NCBI GenBank assembly: GCA_963768165.1
Contig: CAVYHJ010000026.1
Location: 620,001-684,000, forward strand
Reading direction: 5' to 3'
DNA length: 64,000 nucleotides
Source: CAVYHJ01 sp963768165 [NCBI: uncultured bacterium]
GTDB lineage: Bacteria; UBP4; UBA4092
The notes beneath the pieces are model-generated. The model was given only the letters and a program-made list of their open reading frames with translations. It made no database searches and had not been told where the DNA came from. This document shows, in pieces, positions 53,579-61,553 of this stretch (position 1 is its first letter; each line of letters starts with the position of its first letter). Made by a program: the position numbers and the translations under genes.

Positions 53579-54556
53579 ATGCCCATTATTCAAGTAAATG
53601 AATTGACACGTGACTTTAGCGGTTTACTGGCCGTGGATAATATTTCCTTTGATATCAAAGAGGGAGAATTATTCGGCTTTTTGGGTCCTAACGGCGCGGG
53701 GAAATCTACCACTATCAAGATGCTCTGCACCCTTCTTGAACCAAGTTCCGGTACCGCGACCGTTAATGGATTTGATATTTCCCGTCAACAAAACGATGTC
53801 CGCCGGTCGTTAGGAATTATTTTTCAAGACCCCAGTTTGGATGACCGTTTAACCGCACAAGAAAATCTGGAATTCCATGCGATGTTATACAAAGTTCCCA
53901 AAGAAAAAAGATATTCTCGCATGGAGATGCTGCTCCGAATGGTGGATTTGGAAGACCGGAAAAATGACCGCGTCAGAAACTTTTCCGGCGGAATGAAACG
54001 AAGATTGGAAATCGCTCGCGGTTTATTACATTTTCCCAAAATCCTTTTTCTGGATGAGCCGACCATCGGGTTAGACCCGCAGACCCGTGTGCATATATGG
54101 AATTATCTCAACCAGTTGCGGAAGACCGAAGGTACAACCCTTTTCCTGACGACGCATTACATGGAAGAAGCCGAATATTGTGACCGTATCGCCATCATTG
54201 ATAATGGAAAAATTATTGCCCTCGATACGCCCAAAGCCCTCAAAACTCAAGTCGGCGGCGACGTAATCTCCATTCGCACCGCTGACAATCTTCGTGCTTC
54301 GCAGGAAATTCAAGAAAAATTCAATATAGCGACAACCGCCGTGGATGGAACTTTGCAAATCCAGGTACCGGATGCCGCCCAATTTGCTCCACGGCTTTTG
54401 ACGGAAACAAAAACCAAAATCGAGACGATTAATTTCCATCCCCCTACCCTCGAAGATGTTTTTCTAAAATTCACCGGTCGGGAGATTCGGGATGAATCGG
54501 CTTCGGCAAAAGATAAAATGCGCATAAGATTCAAAAATTCCAAACGTTGGAGATAA
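53579..54556 (+). CDS. ABC exporter ATP-binding protein
   Basis: 325 residues, DrrA/CcmA-type: Walker A GPNGAGKST, signature FSGGMKRRLEIARGLLHFPKILFLDEP and the H-loop TTHYM, then a C-terminal domain (about 230-325). These ATPases pair with an ABC-2 permease, encoded next, to export drugs, polysaccharides or lipids. The stop is 5 bases from the permease start. Confidence 0.95.
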   Translation: MPIIQVNELTRDFSGLLAVDNISFDIKEGELFGFLGPNGAGKSTTIKMLCTLLEPSSGTATVNGFDISRQQNDVRRSLGIIFQDPSLDDRLTAQENLEFHAMLYKVPKEKRYSRMEMLLRMVDLEDRKNDRVRNFSGGMKRRLEIARGLLHFPKILFLDEPTIGLDPQTRVHIWNYLNQLRKTEGTTLFLTTHYMEEAEYCDRIAIIDNGKIIALDTPKALKTQVGGDVISIRTADNLRASQEIQEKFNIATTAVDGTLQIQVPDAAQFAPRLLTETKTKIETINFHPPTLEDVFLKFTGREIRDESASAKDKMRIRFKNSKRWR

Positions 54557-54561
54557 CCTAT

Positions 54562-55308
54562 ATGGACTTTACAACCATTTATATCGTCTGGCTGCGCGAT
54601 TTAAAACGTTACTTTCGCGAACGGTCACAAATCATGACAGGAATATTCCGTCCCATGCTCTGGCTCTTTGTATTGGGTCTGGGCTTGCGTCCGGCATTAA
54701 AAACCGTGGAAGGGGTGGATTATATTAAGTTCATATTCCCTGGCATGGTTGCCATGTCCTTATTGTTCGCCTCCATGTTATCCGCAATCTCGATTATCTG
54801 GGATAGGGAATTTGGGATTCTCAAAGAAATGTTGGTTGCGCCTGTCCCGCGCACTTCCATCGTCATTGGGAAATGTTTCAGCGGCGCCACTATTGCCACC
54901 ATGCAAGGGTGTACCGTATTACTATTTAGTCCCTTCTTAAAAATACCCATTACACTAAGTGGTTTAATTCTAACGATTCTTTGGATGCTTGTGGTGTCCT
55001 TTTCTTTAACATCTTTGGGCATCCTCATCGCCTCTCGCATGACTTCCTTTGAAGGGTTCGGTGCCATTGCCAATTTCGTGGTCATGCCCATGTTCCTCTT
55101 GAGCGGTGCCATGTTCCCCATCATGGGCTTACCCGGCTGGTTAATGCTCCTCGTTCGGATTAATCCCGTGTCCTACGGTGTAGACCTTCTCCGAGGGATA
55201 TTAATCAACCTCCATCATCTCCCCTATTTGACCAATATCCTTACTATTGTCGGATTTGGCATTGTCATGGTCTGGATTGCCACCATCGCTTTCAGCAAAC
55301 GTACCTAA
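54562..55308 (+). CDS. ABC-2 type permease
   Basis: 248 residues with six predicted transmembrane helices and the ABC-2 signature LLVRINPVSYGVDLLRGIL near the end. It follows the ATPase by 5 bases, with GGAG upstream; I start at the ATG at 54562 and not the TTG at 54547, which overlaps the ATPase stop. Together they form a simple exporter; the substrate is not readable from the sequence. Confidence 0.92.
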   Translation: MDFTTIYIVWLRDLKRYFRERSQIMTGIFRPMLWLFVLGLGLRPALKTVEGVDYIKFIFPGMVAMSLLFASMLSAISIIWDREFGILKEMLVAPVPRTSIVIGKCFSGATIATMQGCTVLLFSPFLKIPITLSGLILTILWMLVVSFSLTSLGILIASRMTSFEGFGAIANFVVMPMFLLSGAMFPIMGLPGWLMLLVRINPVSYGVDLLRGILINLHHLPYLTNILTIVGFGIVMVWIATIAFSKRT

Positions 55309-55476
55309 CCGGTGATATCTCAAAGCTATTGCGTTCATTGAATACAACTTATCTCCAATAAAATCAACGATGTATACTTAAACTGTTCGATCCATTATTA
55401 TACTGGAGGTGTACTGTTTTCCCTGTGGAGCAGAAACGAACCCAAAGCGGTCTTAAAGCGAAGCTAATACGGAGAT

Positions 55477-55506
55477 GGGATGAAGGAGATCGATCTCCTT
55501 CATCCC
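55477..55506. repeat. Perfect 30-base palindrome
   Basis: GGGATGAAGGAGATC (55477-55491) followed immediately by its exact reverse complement (55492-55506), with no spacer. It could be a dimeric operator or a REP-type element. No T-run follows, so it is not an obvious terminator. Confidence 0.85.
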
Positions 55507-55604
55507 TCCCTCAGAGTTTCTAATTTAATTAACGTGGTAACCTTGTCCTCGAATATCCTTAATCGAGGAAAGGAGGTGGGCTTTATTTATTTCTATATTT
55601 TTTA

Positions 55605-55639
55605 ACTTTAAACTTTAAACCTTAAACCTAAAACCTGTT
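55605..55639. repeat. Degenerate heptamer array
   Basis: Five period-7 units: ACTTTAA twice, ACCTTAA, ACCTAAA and ACCTGTT. Confidence 0.65.
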
Positions 55640-55835
55640 GTTCTATATTTATTTTAGCCCCTTTTTTCATTTTGTCAACACATATTTTTATTTTGAAATG
55701 CGTCGGGAATGGAACGTAGTGGATTTCCCAATGTCCAATACTCACCAAAGATAAATTTATCCTTTAGGCGCTATGTTTCTTGTCGATTTCCCTTTTCAAT
55801 GGAATAAAACCTTTGTTTGACGTAAAATACCTTTC

Positions 55836-57542
55836 ATGAAAAACAGAAGGTGTTATACTCTATTACCTATTGGATTATGGGTACTGGTTTTTGCTCTGGC
55901 TTGTTCCCTATTATCCGCCCAAGAAAATATTCCTGAACTGGTCAAGAAATGCAAACCCGCTATTGTCCTGATTACTACTTACGACACGGAAGGAAGCGCT
56001 TCGGCACAGGGGACGGGTTTCTTTATTAACAACAATGGCATACTGGTTACCAATCGTCATGTCATGCTGGGTGCTCATTCTGCCACTGTGCAGACCTATT
56101 CAGGTGAGACGTTACCGATTCTAGGAATTCTGGCGGAAGATACACAATGGGATTTGGTGAAAGTTCAAGTGGATACCACTCATCACAAATTCTTTTTTCT
56201 AACTATTTCTACAACATCACCCATAGAAGGGGAAAGGGTTATTGTCATTGGCAATCCGCTGGGTCTGGAAGCCACGGTCTCAGACGGTCTGGTATCTTCT
56301 GTCAGAACTATTCCCGGTGAAGGAGAATTTATTCAAATCACCGCACCCATCTCTCCCGGTTCCAGCGGTAGCCCTATTTTGAATTCCAAAGGCGAAGTCA
56401 TCGGCATTGCTACCTTTATTATGACCGAAGGACAGAATCTTAATTTTGCCATTCCAGTGAAACGAATTCCATCATCTTCAACAAAATTAATTAAACTTGC
56501 TGATTGGACAGAAGGTGATACAAAGGATTGGCTGAAGTCCGCAGAAGGATTTTACTTTCAAGGAATCCTTAAAGAAGATTTGGAAAAATATCAAGAAGCC
56601 ATTCCTTATTTTGAGGAAGCTGTAAAAATAAATCCTCTAAATGAAGAAGCTTTTTTTCAACTGGGATATTGTTATGATAAATTACGTCAATATGCCAATG
56701 GAATAAAAAATTATAAACAGGCAATTCAACTAAAACCAGACGATGAAATCGCACATTATAATCTTGGAGTGGCTTATAGACAGCTTGGGCGTTATACCGA
56801 GGCAATCGAGGAATATAAACAGGTGATTCAATTAAAACCCGATTTTGTTGATGCGTATATACCCCTTGGAAATGCTTATAGGCAGCTTGGGCGTTATGCC
56901 GAGGCAATCGAGGAATATAAACAAATGATTCAATTAAAACCCAATTTTATTGATGCATATATATCCCTTGGAAATGCTTATAGTGATCTTGGGAGTAATA
57001 CTGAGGCAATAGAGGAATATAAACAGGCGATTCAATTAAAACCTGATTTTGCCGATTCATATATATTCCTTGGATTAACTTATGGAATTACAGGAAATCG
57101 TAGTCAAGAAATAGAGGTATATAAAGAAGCGATTCGAATAATACCAGATAATGCACAGGTACATTATTATCTTGGATTGGCTTATAAGTATATCGAGGGA
57201 GAAAAGACAATGGAAGAATTTAAAAGGACGAATCGTCTAAAAACTGATTTTTCTAAGTCAATGGAAGAGTTCAAGCAAGCGATTCGTCTAAAATTTGATT
57301 ATGCAGAGGCACATTTTGAACTTGGGTTGGTATATGGCGCTTTAGGTCGTAATTTTGAAGAAATTGATGAATTAAAGGAAGCCGTTAGAATAAAACCTGA
57401 TTATGTATTAGCGCATTATGTGCTCGGCACAGTGTATTTTTACGTGCAGCATAACCGCTCCGCTGCTTTAGAGGAATATAAAATCCTTAAAGATTTAGAT
57501 AAAGATAAAGCAAATGAACTTTTTGATGCAATTTATAAATGA
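55836..57542 (+). CDS. Secreted trypsin-like serine protease with TPR repeats
   Basis: 568 residues: signal peptide or lipoprotein-like start (about 1-29; Cys23 could be a lipobox residue, LACS), a trypsin-like DegP-type domain (about 30-215) with the catalytic triad His75 (VTNRHVM), Asp106 (WDLVKV) and Ser177 (SPGSSGSP), and about eight TPR repeats (about 235-560, with the EAIEEYKQAIQLKPDF pattern). TPRs bind proteins, so they may select substrates or anchor the protease. A PDZ domain is absent. It overlaps the next gene by 4 bases (ATGA), so the two are coupled. Confidence 0.85.
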   Translation: MKNRRCYTLLPIGLWVLVFALACSLLSAQENIPELVKKCKPAIVLITTYDTEGSASAQGTGFFINNNGILVTNRHVMLGAHSATVQTYSGETLPILGILAEDTQWDLVKVQVDTTHHKFFFLTISTTSPIEGERVIVIGNPLGLEATVSDGLVSSVRTIPGEGEFIQITAPISPGSSGSPILNSKGEVIGIATFIMTEGQNLNFAIPVKRIPSSSTKLIKLADWTEGDTKDWLKSAEGFYFQGILKEDLEKYQEAIPYFEEAVKINPLNEEAFFQLGYCYDKLRQYANGIKNYKQAIQLKPDDEIAHYNLGVAYRQLGRYTEAIEEYKQVIQLKPDFVDAYIPLGNAYRQLGRYAEAIEEYKQMIQLKPNFIDAYISLGNAYSDLGSNTEAIEEYKQAIQLKPDFADSYIFLGLTYGITGNRSQEIEVYKEAIRIIPDNAQVHYYLGLAYKYIEGEKTMEEFKRTNRLKTDFSKSMEEFKQAIRLKFDYAEAHFELGLVYGALGRNFEEIDELKEAVRIKPDYVLAHYVLGTVYFYVQHNRSAALEEYKILKDLDKDKANELFDAIYK

Positions 57543-58237
57543 CAATTGCAAAGATGCGAAAAATTAAACGTAAAACAGTCGTATCGGCAGAAAGAAAGTT
57601 AAGATGGTTAAATTGTGCCGATAGTTCATACTTAGCGACAAGACTCCTGTTTCGTTACGGAACAAATAAATTATTTAGAGATATTTATTATATGTCTCAA
57701 CAAACAATTGAAAAATACTTTAAAGCATATAAGGTAAGTCAGGCGAGTCCATTTAAAGGAGGATACGATAAAGTTAATGAACCTCCAACTATTAAGAAAG
57801 AACAGTTGATTCCAGCGATGAAATATGTCGATGAGAATGAGGACCCTGCGAATTTGGAATTGATTCATGATTTAGTTAAGTTACTTAATATCTGTGCTAA
57901 GATGCAAAGTGTATTTTATACTATTAAAGAAAATCCTCAATACATGGAATTTATAAAAGAAATAAATCAATATGATACTTGGAGGTATCCTGAGGACGGA
58001 AATCAGATAGAAAGTCCCGATATTGGAGAAGTTAGTATAACAAAACTTCATATATTTGATGCTATTGTTTGCAATATTCGTTCTTGGACTGCAATACCTA
58101 ATCGAGGTGAATCATTAATAAATCAAATTATAGAAAAGAATTTAAAAAATGATATTAATTTAGATCAACTTAGAGATATATTAAAATGGGAAAATCAACA
58201 ATTTAATAATTTAACAAATCTTTATTGCATTTGCTAA
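57539..58237 (+). CDS. HEPN-like protein coupled to the protease
   Basis: 232 residues, helical and Asn/Lys-rich. It starts inside the stop codon of the protease gene. The segment YYMSQQTIEKYFKAYKV followed later by LELIHDLVKLL resembles the helix pair of HEPN/nucleotidyltransferase-associated domains (xxQQxIEKxxKA, HdlxxL), but the R-x4-H motif is not clear. An ATG at 57554 is an alternative start. Function unknown; the pairing with a protease is unusual. Confidence 0.5.
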   Translation: MTIAKMRKIKRKTVVSAERKLRWLNCADSSYLATRLLFRYGTNKLFRDIYYMSQQTIEKYFKAYKVSQASPFKGGYDKVNEPPTIKKEQLIPAMKYVDENEDPANLELIHDLVKLLNICAKMQSVFYTIKENPQYMEFIKEINQYDTWRYPEDGNQIESPDIGEVSITKLHIFDAIVCNIRSWTAIPNRGESLINQIIEKNLKNDINLDQLRDILKWENQQFNNLTNLYCIC

Positions 58238-58282
58238 AATTTCTTAAAACTTACCAATGATATAATAGAAAAGAGATTACAA

Positions 58283-58441
58283 ATGGGAAAACAAAGAACA
58301 CAAAGTCCACATAAAAATACAGGGAAAATACATAAAAAGATGCGAAGAAAACCCAGTCCACGTTTTTCGGGCTTGCCAGAAAGTATAAGGAAAAAAGCGA
58401 CAAACAACCCCTTTCCCTCTATTAAAGACCTAAAGAATTAA
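58283..58441 (+). CDS. Small basic protein (52 residues)
   Basis: 52 residues, very rich in Lys, Arg, Pro and Ser (MGKQRTQSPHKNTG start, RRKPSPRFSGLPES). A TATAAT lies at 58261-58266, 16 bases before the ATG, but the ribosome site is weak. It resembles no known family. It could be a small RNA- or DNA-binding protein or spurious. Confidence 0.35.
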   Translation: MGKQRTQSPHKNTGKIHKKMRRKPSPRFSGLPESIRKKATNNPFPSIKDLKN

Positions 58442-58472
58442 AAAAAATGTCTACTTTACCTTTTCCAACTTT

Positions 58473-58694
58473 TCAATAAACCCCACCCGATAAAAAGAAT
58501 CGGGATCTTCGATGCGAGGCTTTGAAGGCGTCTTTGACCCTATTGACATCATAAATAAGCCCACGGTAATATCCGGCGATATGGAGAGAATCATAGAGTT
58601 TTTCAAATTCTCTTAAAAGTTTGCCATTGTGGAGGGTAATATGTTTTTGCAGAGTATGGCGGTACGCCTCGATGAATTTCTCAACGCCTTCCAA
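58473..58694 (-). CDS. HEPN/DUF5618-like fragment
   Basis: 73 residues starting at TTG: GVEKFIEAYRHTLQKHITL, then EFEKLYDSLHIAGYYRGLIYDVNRVKDAFKA, a pattern of HEPN/DUF5618-like helical proteins. The last 15 residues (SHRRSRFFLSGGVY) come from a CCCGATAAAAAGAATCGGG palindrome (58486-58504), so the natural end is probably lost. The start lies in a 45-base block repeated at about 60567-60612. Likely a gene remnant. Confidence 0.4.
   Translation of the reverse strand: MEGVEKFIEAYRHTLQKHITLHNGKLLREFEKLYDSLHIAGYYRGLIYDVNRVKDAFKASHRRSRFFLSGGVY
58486..58504. repeat. CCCGAT palindrome
   Basis: CCCGAT (58486-58491) and ATCGGG (58499-58504) around a 7-base loop. Two related copies (CCTGATTCTTTTTATCGGG) occur at 29263-29281 and about 30459-30473. 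Confidence 0.65.
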
Positions 58695-58786
58695 CGGAGC
58701 AATTCTCTTCTAAATCATAAATCCATATCCTTGGGTCCCGATAAATCAGTCCTGTGGAATCTAGTTTATGGTAGAATGTTTTAGTT

Positions 58787-59059
58787 ATGGCAACAAAATA
58801 CATTTTAAGCGAATATGTCGAGCAAGCCTTATCGGATGCGGTTTATGACAAATTGGACGATGGGACATTTTCCGGTCGGATTCCTTCCTGCAAAGGTGTC
58901 GTTGCTTTTGGAAAAACACTGCGACAATGTGAGGAAGAATTGCGCTCCACGCTGGAAGATTGGATATTCGTAGGTTTGCGTCTCAATCATCGTTTGCCTG
59001 TGCTTGGAAAGATTAATCTGAATAAAGGACTTGCCCGTGAGCCGGTGGGTGCCGTGTAA
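58787..59059 (+). CDS. hicB: HicB-family antitoxin
   Basis: 90 residues: YVEQALSDAVYDKLDDGTFSGRIPSCKGVVAFGKTLRQCEEELRSTLEDWIFVGL, the HicB pattern. It is of another subfamily than the copies at 29-31 kb. The downstream hicA overlaps its end by 29 bases. The pair is now split by an IS element, leaving this antitoxin without an intact partner. Confidence 0.85.
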   Translation: MATKYILSEYVEQALSDAVYDKLDDGTFSGRIPSCKGVVAFGKTLRQCEEELRSTLEDWIFVGLRLNHRLPVLGKINLNKGLAREPVGAV

Positions 59060-59249
59060 ACGGCGGGAGTTTGTTCACAAACTTCGACAAATTGGTTTTG
59101 AAGGTCCTTATTCAGGAACCCGTCACCAATTTCTAGTCCATCAAAATCACCGTCTTGCCATCCCTTCCAATGAAGAATATTCCATTCCTCAACTCCGGTT
59201 TATGCTGAGAGAAGTAGTGACTAGCCCCCGATTACTGTACCACTCGTAA
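59031..59249 (+). pseudogene. hicA: hicA, 5' part, interrupted by IS3-family element
   Basis: The first 62 codons are HicA: VPCKRREFVHKLRQIGFEGPYSGTRHQFLVHQNHRLAIPSNEEYSIPQLRFMLREV. The frame runs 32 bases into the IS, ending in VVTSPRLLYHS. Removing the IS (59218-60468) and one copy of the 4-bp target repeat GTAG rejoins it to the 3' part at 60473-60522, giving a 78-residue HicA that ends VILGRKISGEEWNRL. Start TTG at 59031. Confidence 0.9.
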
Positions 59250-60138
59250 TGTTAGTATACTCCAAGTTATGATGATTGTGGCAACTCGTAGGGAGCGTAG
59301 CGACCGAAGAGTTGCCACAGATTTCTTTAAATTCCTTGGGTGTCAAATAAGCCAAGGAACTATGGGGTCGGGTTTGATTGTACTCCTTTCTCCAATCTTC
59401 AATGATGATTTGAGCTTCCAACAGACTGGTAAATAATTCTCGATTTAAACATTCATCTCGGAACTTTCCGTGAAAACTTTCGATATACGGATTTTCCCAA
59501 GGTTCTCCAGGAGAAATATACAGAGTGGTAATCTGTTTTTTTTGTAACCAGACTTGAATGGCATTAGCGATAAACTCCGGTCCGTTGTCACTACGAATAT
59601 GTTCAGGGACTCCATATTCCTTGATGACCTCTTGCAGTTCCCTCAACACCTCCCCGGAAGTGAGATACCGACCCACTCGAATCCGTAAGCTTTCCCGAGT
59701 ATATTCATCCAAGAGGGTTAAACACTTCAACATACGTCCATCTGCGGTCTGGTCTTGAATCATATCCCAACTCCAGACATGATTCGGATATTCCGCTTTT
59801 CGGCGAACCCCCGTGGATAAGCCTACTCTCCGCCGTTTTCTAGCTTTCTGCTTGACTTGTAAACCCATGATTCGCATTAATCGTTGAACTCTTTTTTTAT
59901 TGATCTTCCATCCTGCCTTCTGCAGTACTGCCGTGATCCGCCGATATCCATACCGAGGATACCGACGGGACAAGGTTTCTATCCGTTTCTTAAGCCGTCC
60001 CTCTATTTTATTCTCCAGGACTTTATACCGATAACTACTTCTCCCAAACTGCATCACCTGACAGGCCCGACGTACCGAACACCCTTTCTCTTCCACCAAC
60101 ACTTGGATCATCTTCCTCTTCGGGGACGGGCCTACCAC
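59221..60138 (-). CDS. IS3-family transposase, orfB (DDE domain)
   Basis: 305 residues with the retroviral-integrase-type DDE triad in SWDMIQDQ, IRSDNGPEF and ESFHGKFRDECL. It is produced as an OrfAB fusion by -1 slippage at A-AAA-AAG, reading into VVGPSPKRK. The C-terminal 35 residues (GNSSVATLPTSCHN onwards) are encoded by a palindrome (59278-59318) and the IS end, and do not belong to the conserved family. All catalytic residues are kept, so it may be active. Confidence 0.95.
   Translation of the reverse strand: MVGPSPKRKMIQVLVEEKGCSVRRACQVMQFGRSSYRYKVLENKIEGRLKKRIETLSRRYPRYGYRRITAVLQKAGWKINKKRVQRLMRIMGLQVKQKARKRRRVGLSTGVRRKAEYPNHVWSWDMIQDQTADGRMLKCLTLLDEYTRESLRIRVGRYLTSGEVLRELQEVIKEYGVPEHIRSDNGPEFIANAIQVWLQKKQITTLYISPGEPWENPYIESFHGKFRDECLNRELFTSLLEAQIIIEDWRKEYNQTRPHSSLAYLTPKEFKEICGNSSVATLPTSCHNHHNLEYTNITSGTVIGG
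59278..59318. repeat. Palindrome with the same core as the GTCATTGCGAG elements
   Basis: Arms GTGGCAACTC and GAGTTGCCAC flank a centre GGGAGCGTAGCGACCGAAG. That centre matches the core of the dispersed GTCATTGCGAG...GCAATCTCG elements, but the arms differ. It is translated in orfB. Confidence 0.8.
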
Positions 60139-60398
60139 TTTTTTGAGTTAATCTCCTTGATTAAATCATTCTCCAACAATAAGTCTGCGACTTTCTTCTT
60201 TAACCGGTTGTTCTCCTCTTCCAAGGCTTTTAACTGTTGCGCTTCCGACAAAGTCATCCCTCCATACTTCTGCTTCCACCGGTAGTAGGTCTGTTCCGTA
60301 ATATTATGAACCTGACAAACTTGGGCAATGGTCTGCCCTCCTTCCACTTCTCTTAGTATCCGAAAAATCTCTTCCACTTTATGCCGTTTCTTTTGCAT
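60132..60398 (-). CDS. IS3-family OrfA (HTH protein)
   Basis: 88 residues: HTH RHKVEEIFRILREVEGGQTIAQVCQVHNITEQTYYRWKQKY followed by a leucine-zipper-like coiled coil (about 50-85). It binds the IS ends. The stop (TAG) lies 7 bases after the AAAAAAG slip site. Confidence 0.93.
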   Translation of the reverse strand: MQKKRHKVEEIFRILREVEGGQTIAQVCQVHNITEQTYYRWKQKYGGMTLSEAQQLKALEEENNRLKKKVADLLLENDLIKEINSKKW

Positions 60399-60472
60399 GG
60401 GTATATCTCCTTCTTTTGTGAAGATATACTAACATTTCAGGTGGGCTAGTTTTCGGGGGTCAGGTCAGTAGA

Positions 60473-60522
60473 AGTAATTTTAGGACGTAAAATCAGCGGG
60501 GAGGAGTGGAACCGATTATAAA
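60473..60522 (+). pseudogene. hicA: hicA, 3' part beyond the IS element
   Basis: Reads EVILGRKISGEEWNRL then TAA, the usual C-terminus of this HicA subfamily (xxLGRxISxEEWNRL). It is in frame with the 5' part once the IS and one GTAG copy are removed. Confidence 0.88.
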
Positions 60523-60824
60523 AATCTCATTTCTACATCGGGAATGAATGCTTCCCTTTATTCCCGACGCCTTCCAACAGAGTAATTCTCTTCTAAATCA
60601 TAAATCCATGTCTTTAAGCAAAGATTCTTCGTCTTATAGAGCAGGACTCAAGAATGACAAATTTACGGGAATAAATCCTTACACTACGCATAGTGTAACC
60701 TTTAGGGGTGTATGTAACCTAAAACCTGAAACTTTAAACATGAAACTTGTTCCTAAATCCGGTTGACATGACAGAGTAAAAGTGATAGCTTTAGAGTAGG
60801 CAAAGTAGAGAGGAGAGCAAGAAC
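60523..60824. other. Intergenic region with duplicated block and heptamer array
   Basis: About 300 bases without a gene. A TCGGGAA...TTCCCGA repeat lies near 60537-60568, the 45-base block copied from 58686-58730 near 60567-60612, and a five-unit heptamer array at 60717-60751. Confidence 0.55.
60717..60751. repeat. Degenerate heptamer array
   Basis: Five period-7 units: ACCTAAA, ACCTGAA, ACTTTAA, ACATGAA and ACTTGTT. Confidence 0.6.
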
Positions 60825-61247
60825 ATGTTATCCTTTATTGTAGGTTTTGCAGTTGTCATCATCACCATCGCTATTATTGTAATAACTATTGTTCTAATAC
60901 CACTTCTGAAACAAGCCCAACAAACTGCCAGGCAAGTCCAACAGACGGCGATTACGGCAGAACAAACTCTCAAATCTCTAGATGCGCAAATCAAACCCGT
61001 CCTCGAACAAACACAGCAAACCCTGCAAGACATTTCGGAAATAACCTCCTCTGCTAAAGAACAAATAGCGAAACTGGAAGATAGTATTGATAATTGCAGG
61101 ATATTAATTGATCGCGGACATAAATTATCGGAAGCGGTTTATGAACAAGTGGAACAACCCATCCTCAAAACATTGACGAATATCAGCGCTCTACGTTCAG
61201 GTTTTAAAATGTTTTTCAACGCATTTATTTCAAAAAAGAAGGAGTGA
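60825..61247 (+). CDS. DUF948-like membrane protein
   Basis: 140 residues: one N-terminal transmembrane helix (about 5-27, IVGFAVVIITIAIIVITIVLIPL), then a long Gln/Thr-rich coiled coil (about 30-110). This matches DUF948-type general stress or envelope proteins. GAGGAG lies before the ATG. It is 6 bases from a YtxH-like gene, a pairing typical of the family, so they are co-transcribed. Confidence 0.8.
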   Translation: MLSFIVGFAVVIITIAIIVITIVLIPLLKQAQQTARQVQQTAITAEQTLKSLDAQIKPVLEQTQQTLQDISEITSSAKEQIAKLEDSIDNCRILIDRGHKLSEAVYEQVEQPILKTLTNISALRSGFKMFFNAFISKKKE

Positions 61248-61253
61248 TAAACA

Positions 61254-61535
61254 ATGGCAGATAATGATTCCTGTTTAGGCACAGTACTTATCGCTTTTGC
61301 AGCGGGTGCATTAATTGGAGCGGGTGTAGCTTTACTATACGCGCCGCAATCCGGGGAAGATACCCGGAGAATGATCGCTGAAAAAGCGGAAGAACTCAAA
61401 AAGCAGGCGATGGAAAAATATGAATCCAGCAAAGATGCTCTCCGGGAAAAGAAAGAGCATTTAGCCGCCGCCTATGAAGCAGGCAAAGAAGGCTACCGCG
61501 AAGCCAAAGCACGCAGCGGCGCGCCGGGTAGTTAA
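61254..61535 (+). CDS. YtxH-like protein
   Basis: 93 residues: a glycine-rich transmembrane segment (LIAFAAGALIGAGVALLYAPQSGEDTRRMI) and a Lys/Glu/Ala-rich helical tail. YtxH-domain proteins are small stress-associated membrane proteins. With the DUF948 gene 6 bases upstream it forms a two-gene operon. Confidence 0.88.
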   Translation: MADNDSCLGTVLIAFAAGALIGAGVALLYAPQSGEDTRRMIAEKAEELKKQAMEKYESSKDALREKKEHLAAAYEAGKEGYREAKARSGAPGS

Positions 61536-61553
61536 AGTTATGGTGTTTTTATT

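Larger units (their letters stand above)
55309..55835. other. Repeat-bearing intergenic region
   Basis: About 530 bases without a gene. It holds a 30-base perfect palindrome (55477-55506), a TTGTCCTCGAATATCCTTAA element (about 55543-55569), a five-unit heptamer array (55605-55639) and an AT-rich stretch up to the protease gene. Confidence 0.6.
59218..60468 (-). mobile_element. IS3-family insertion sequence, 1,251 bp
   Basis: Two overlapping minus-strand genes, orfA (60132-60398) and orfB (59221-60138). The ends are imperfect inverted repeats of about 40 bp: both outer tips begin TGAC, followed by CCCCCGA-type and AATGTTAGTATA sequences on the two sides. Both flanks carry GTAG (59214-59217 and 60469-60472), a 4-bp target duplication. 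The element is inserted in hicA in the orientation opposite to it. An AAAAAAG slip site (60138-60144, minus strand) supports -1 frameshifting. Confidence 0.93.
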
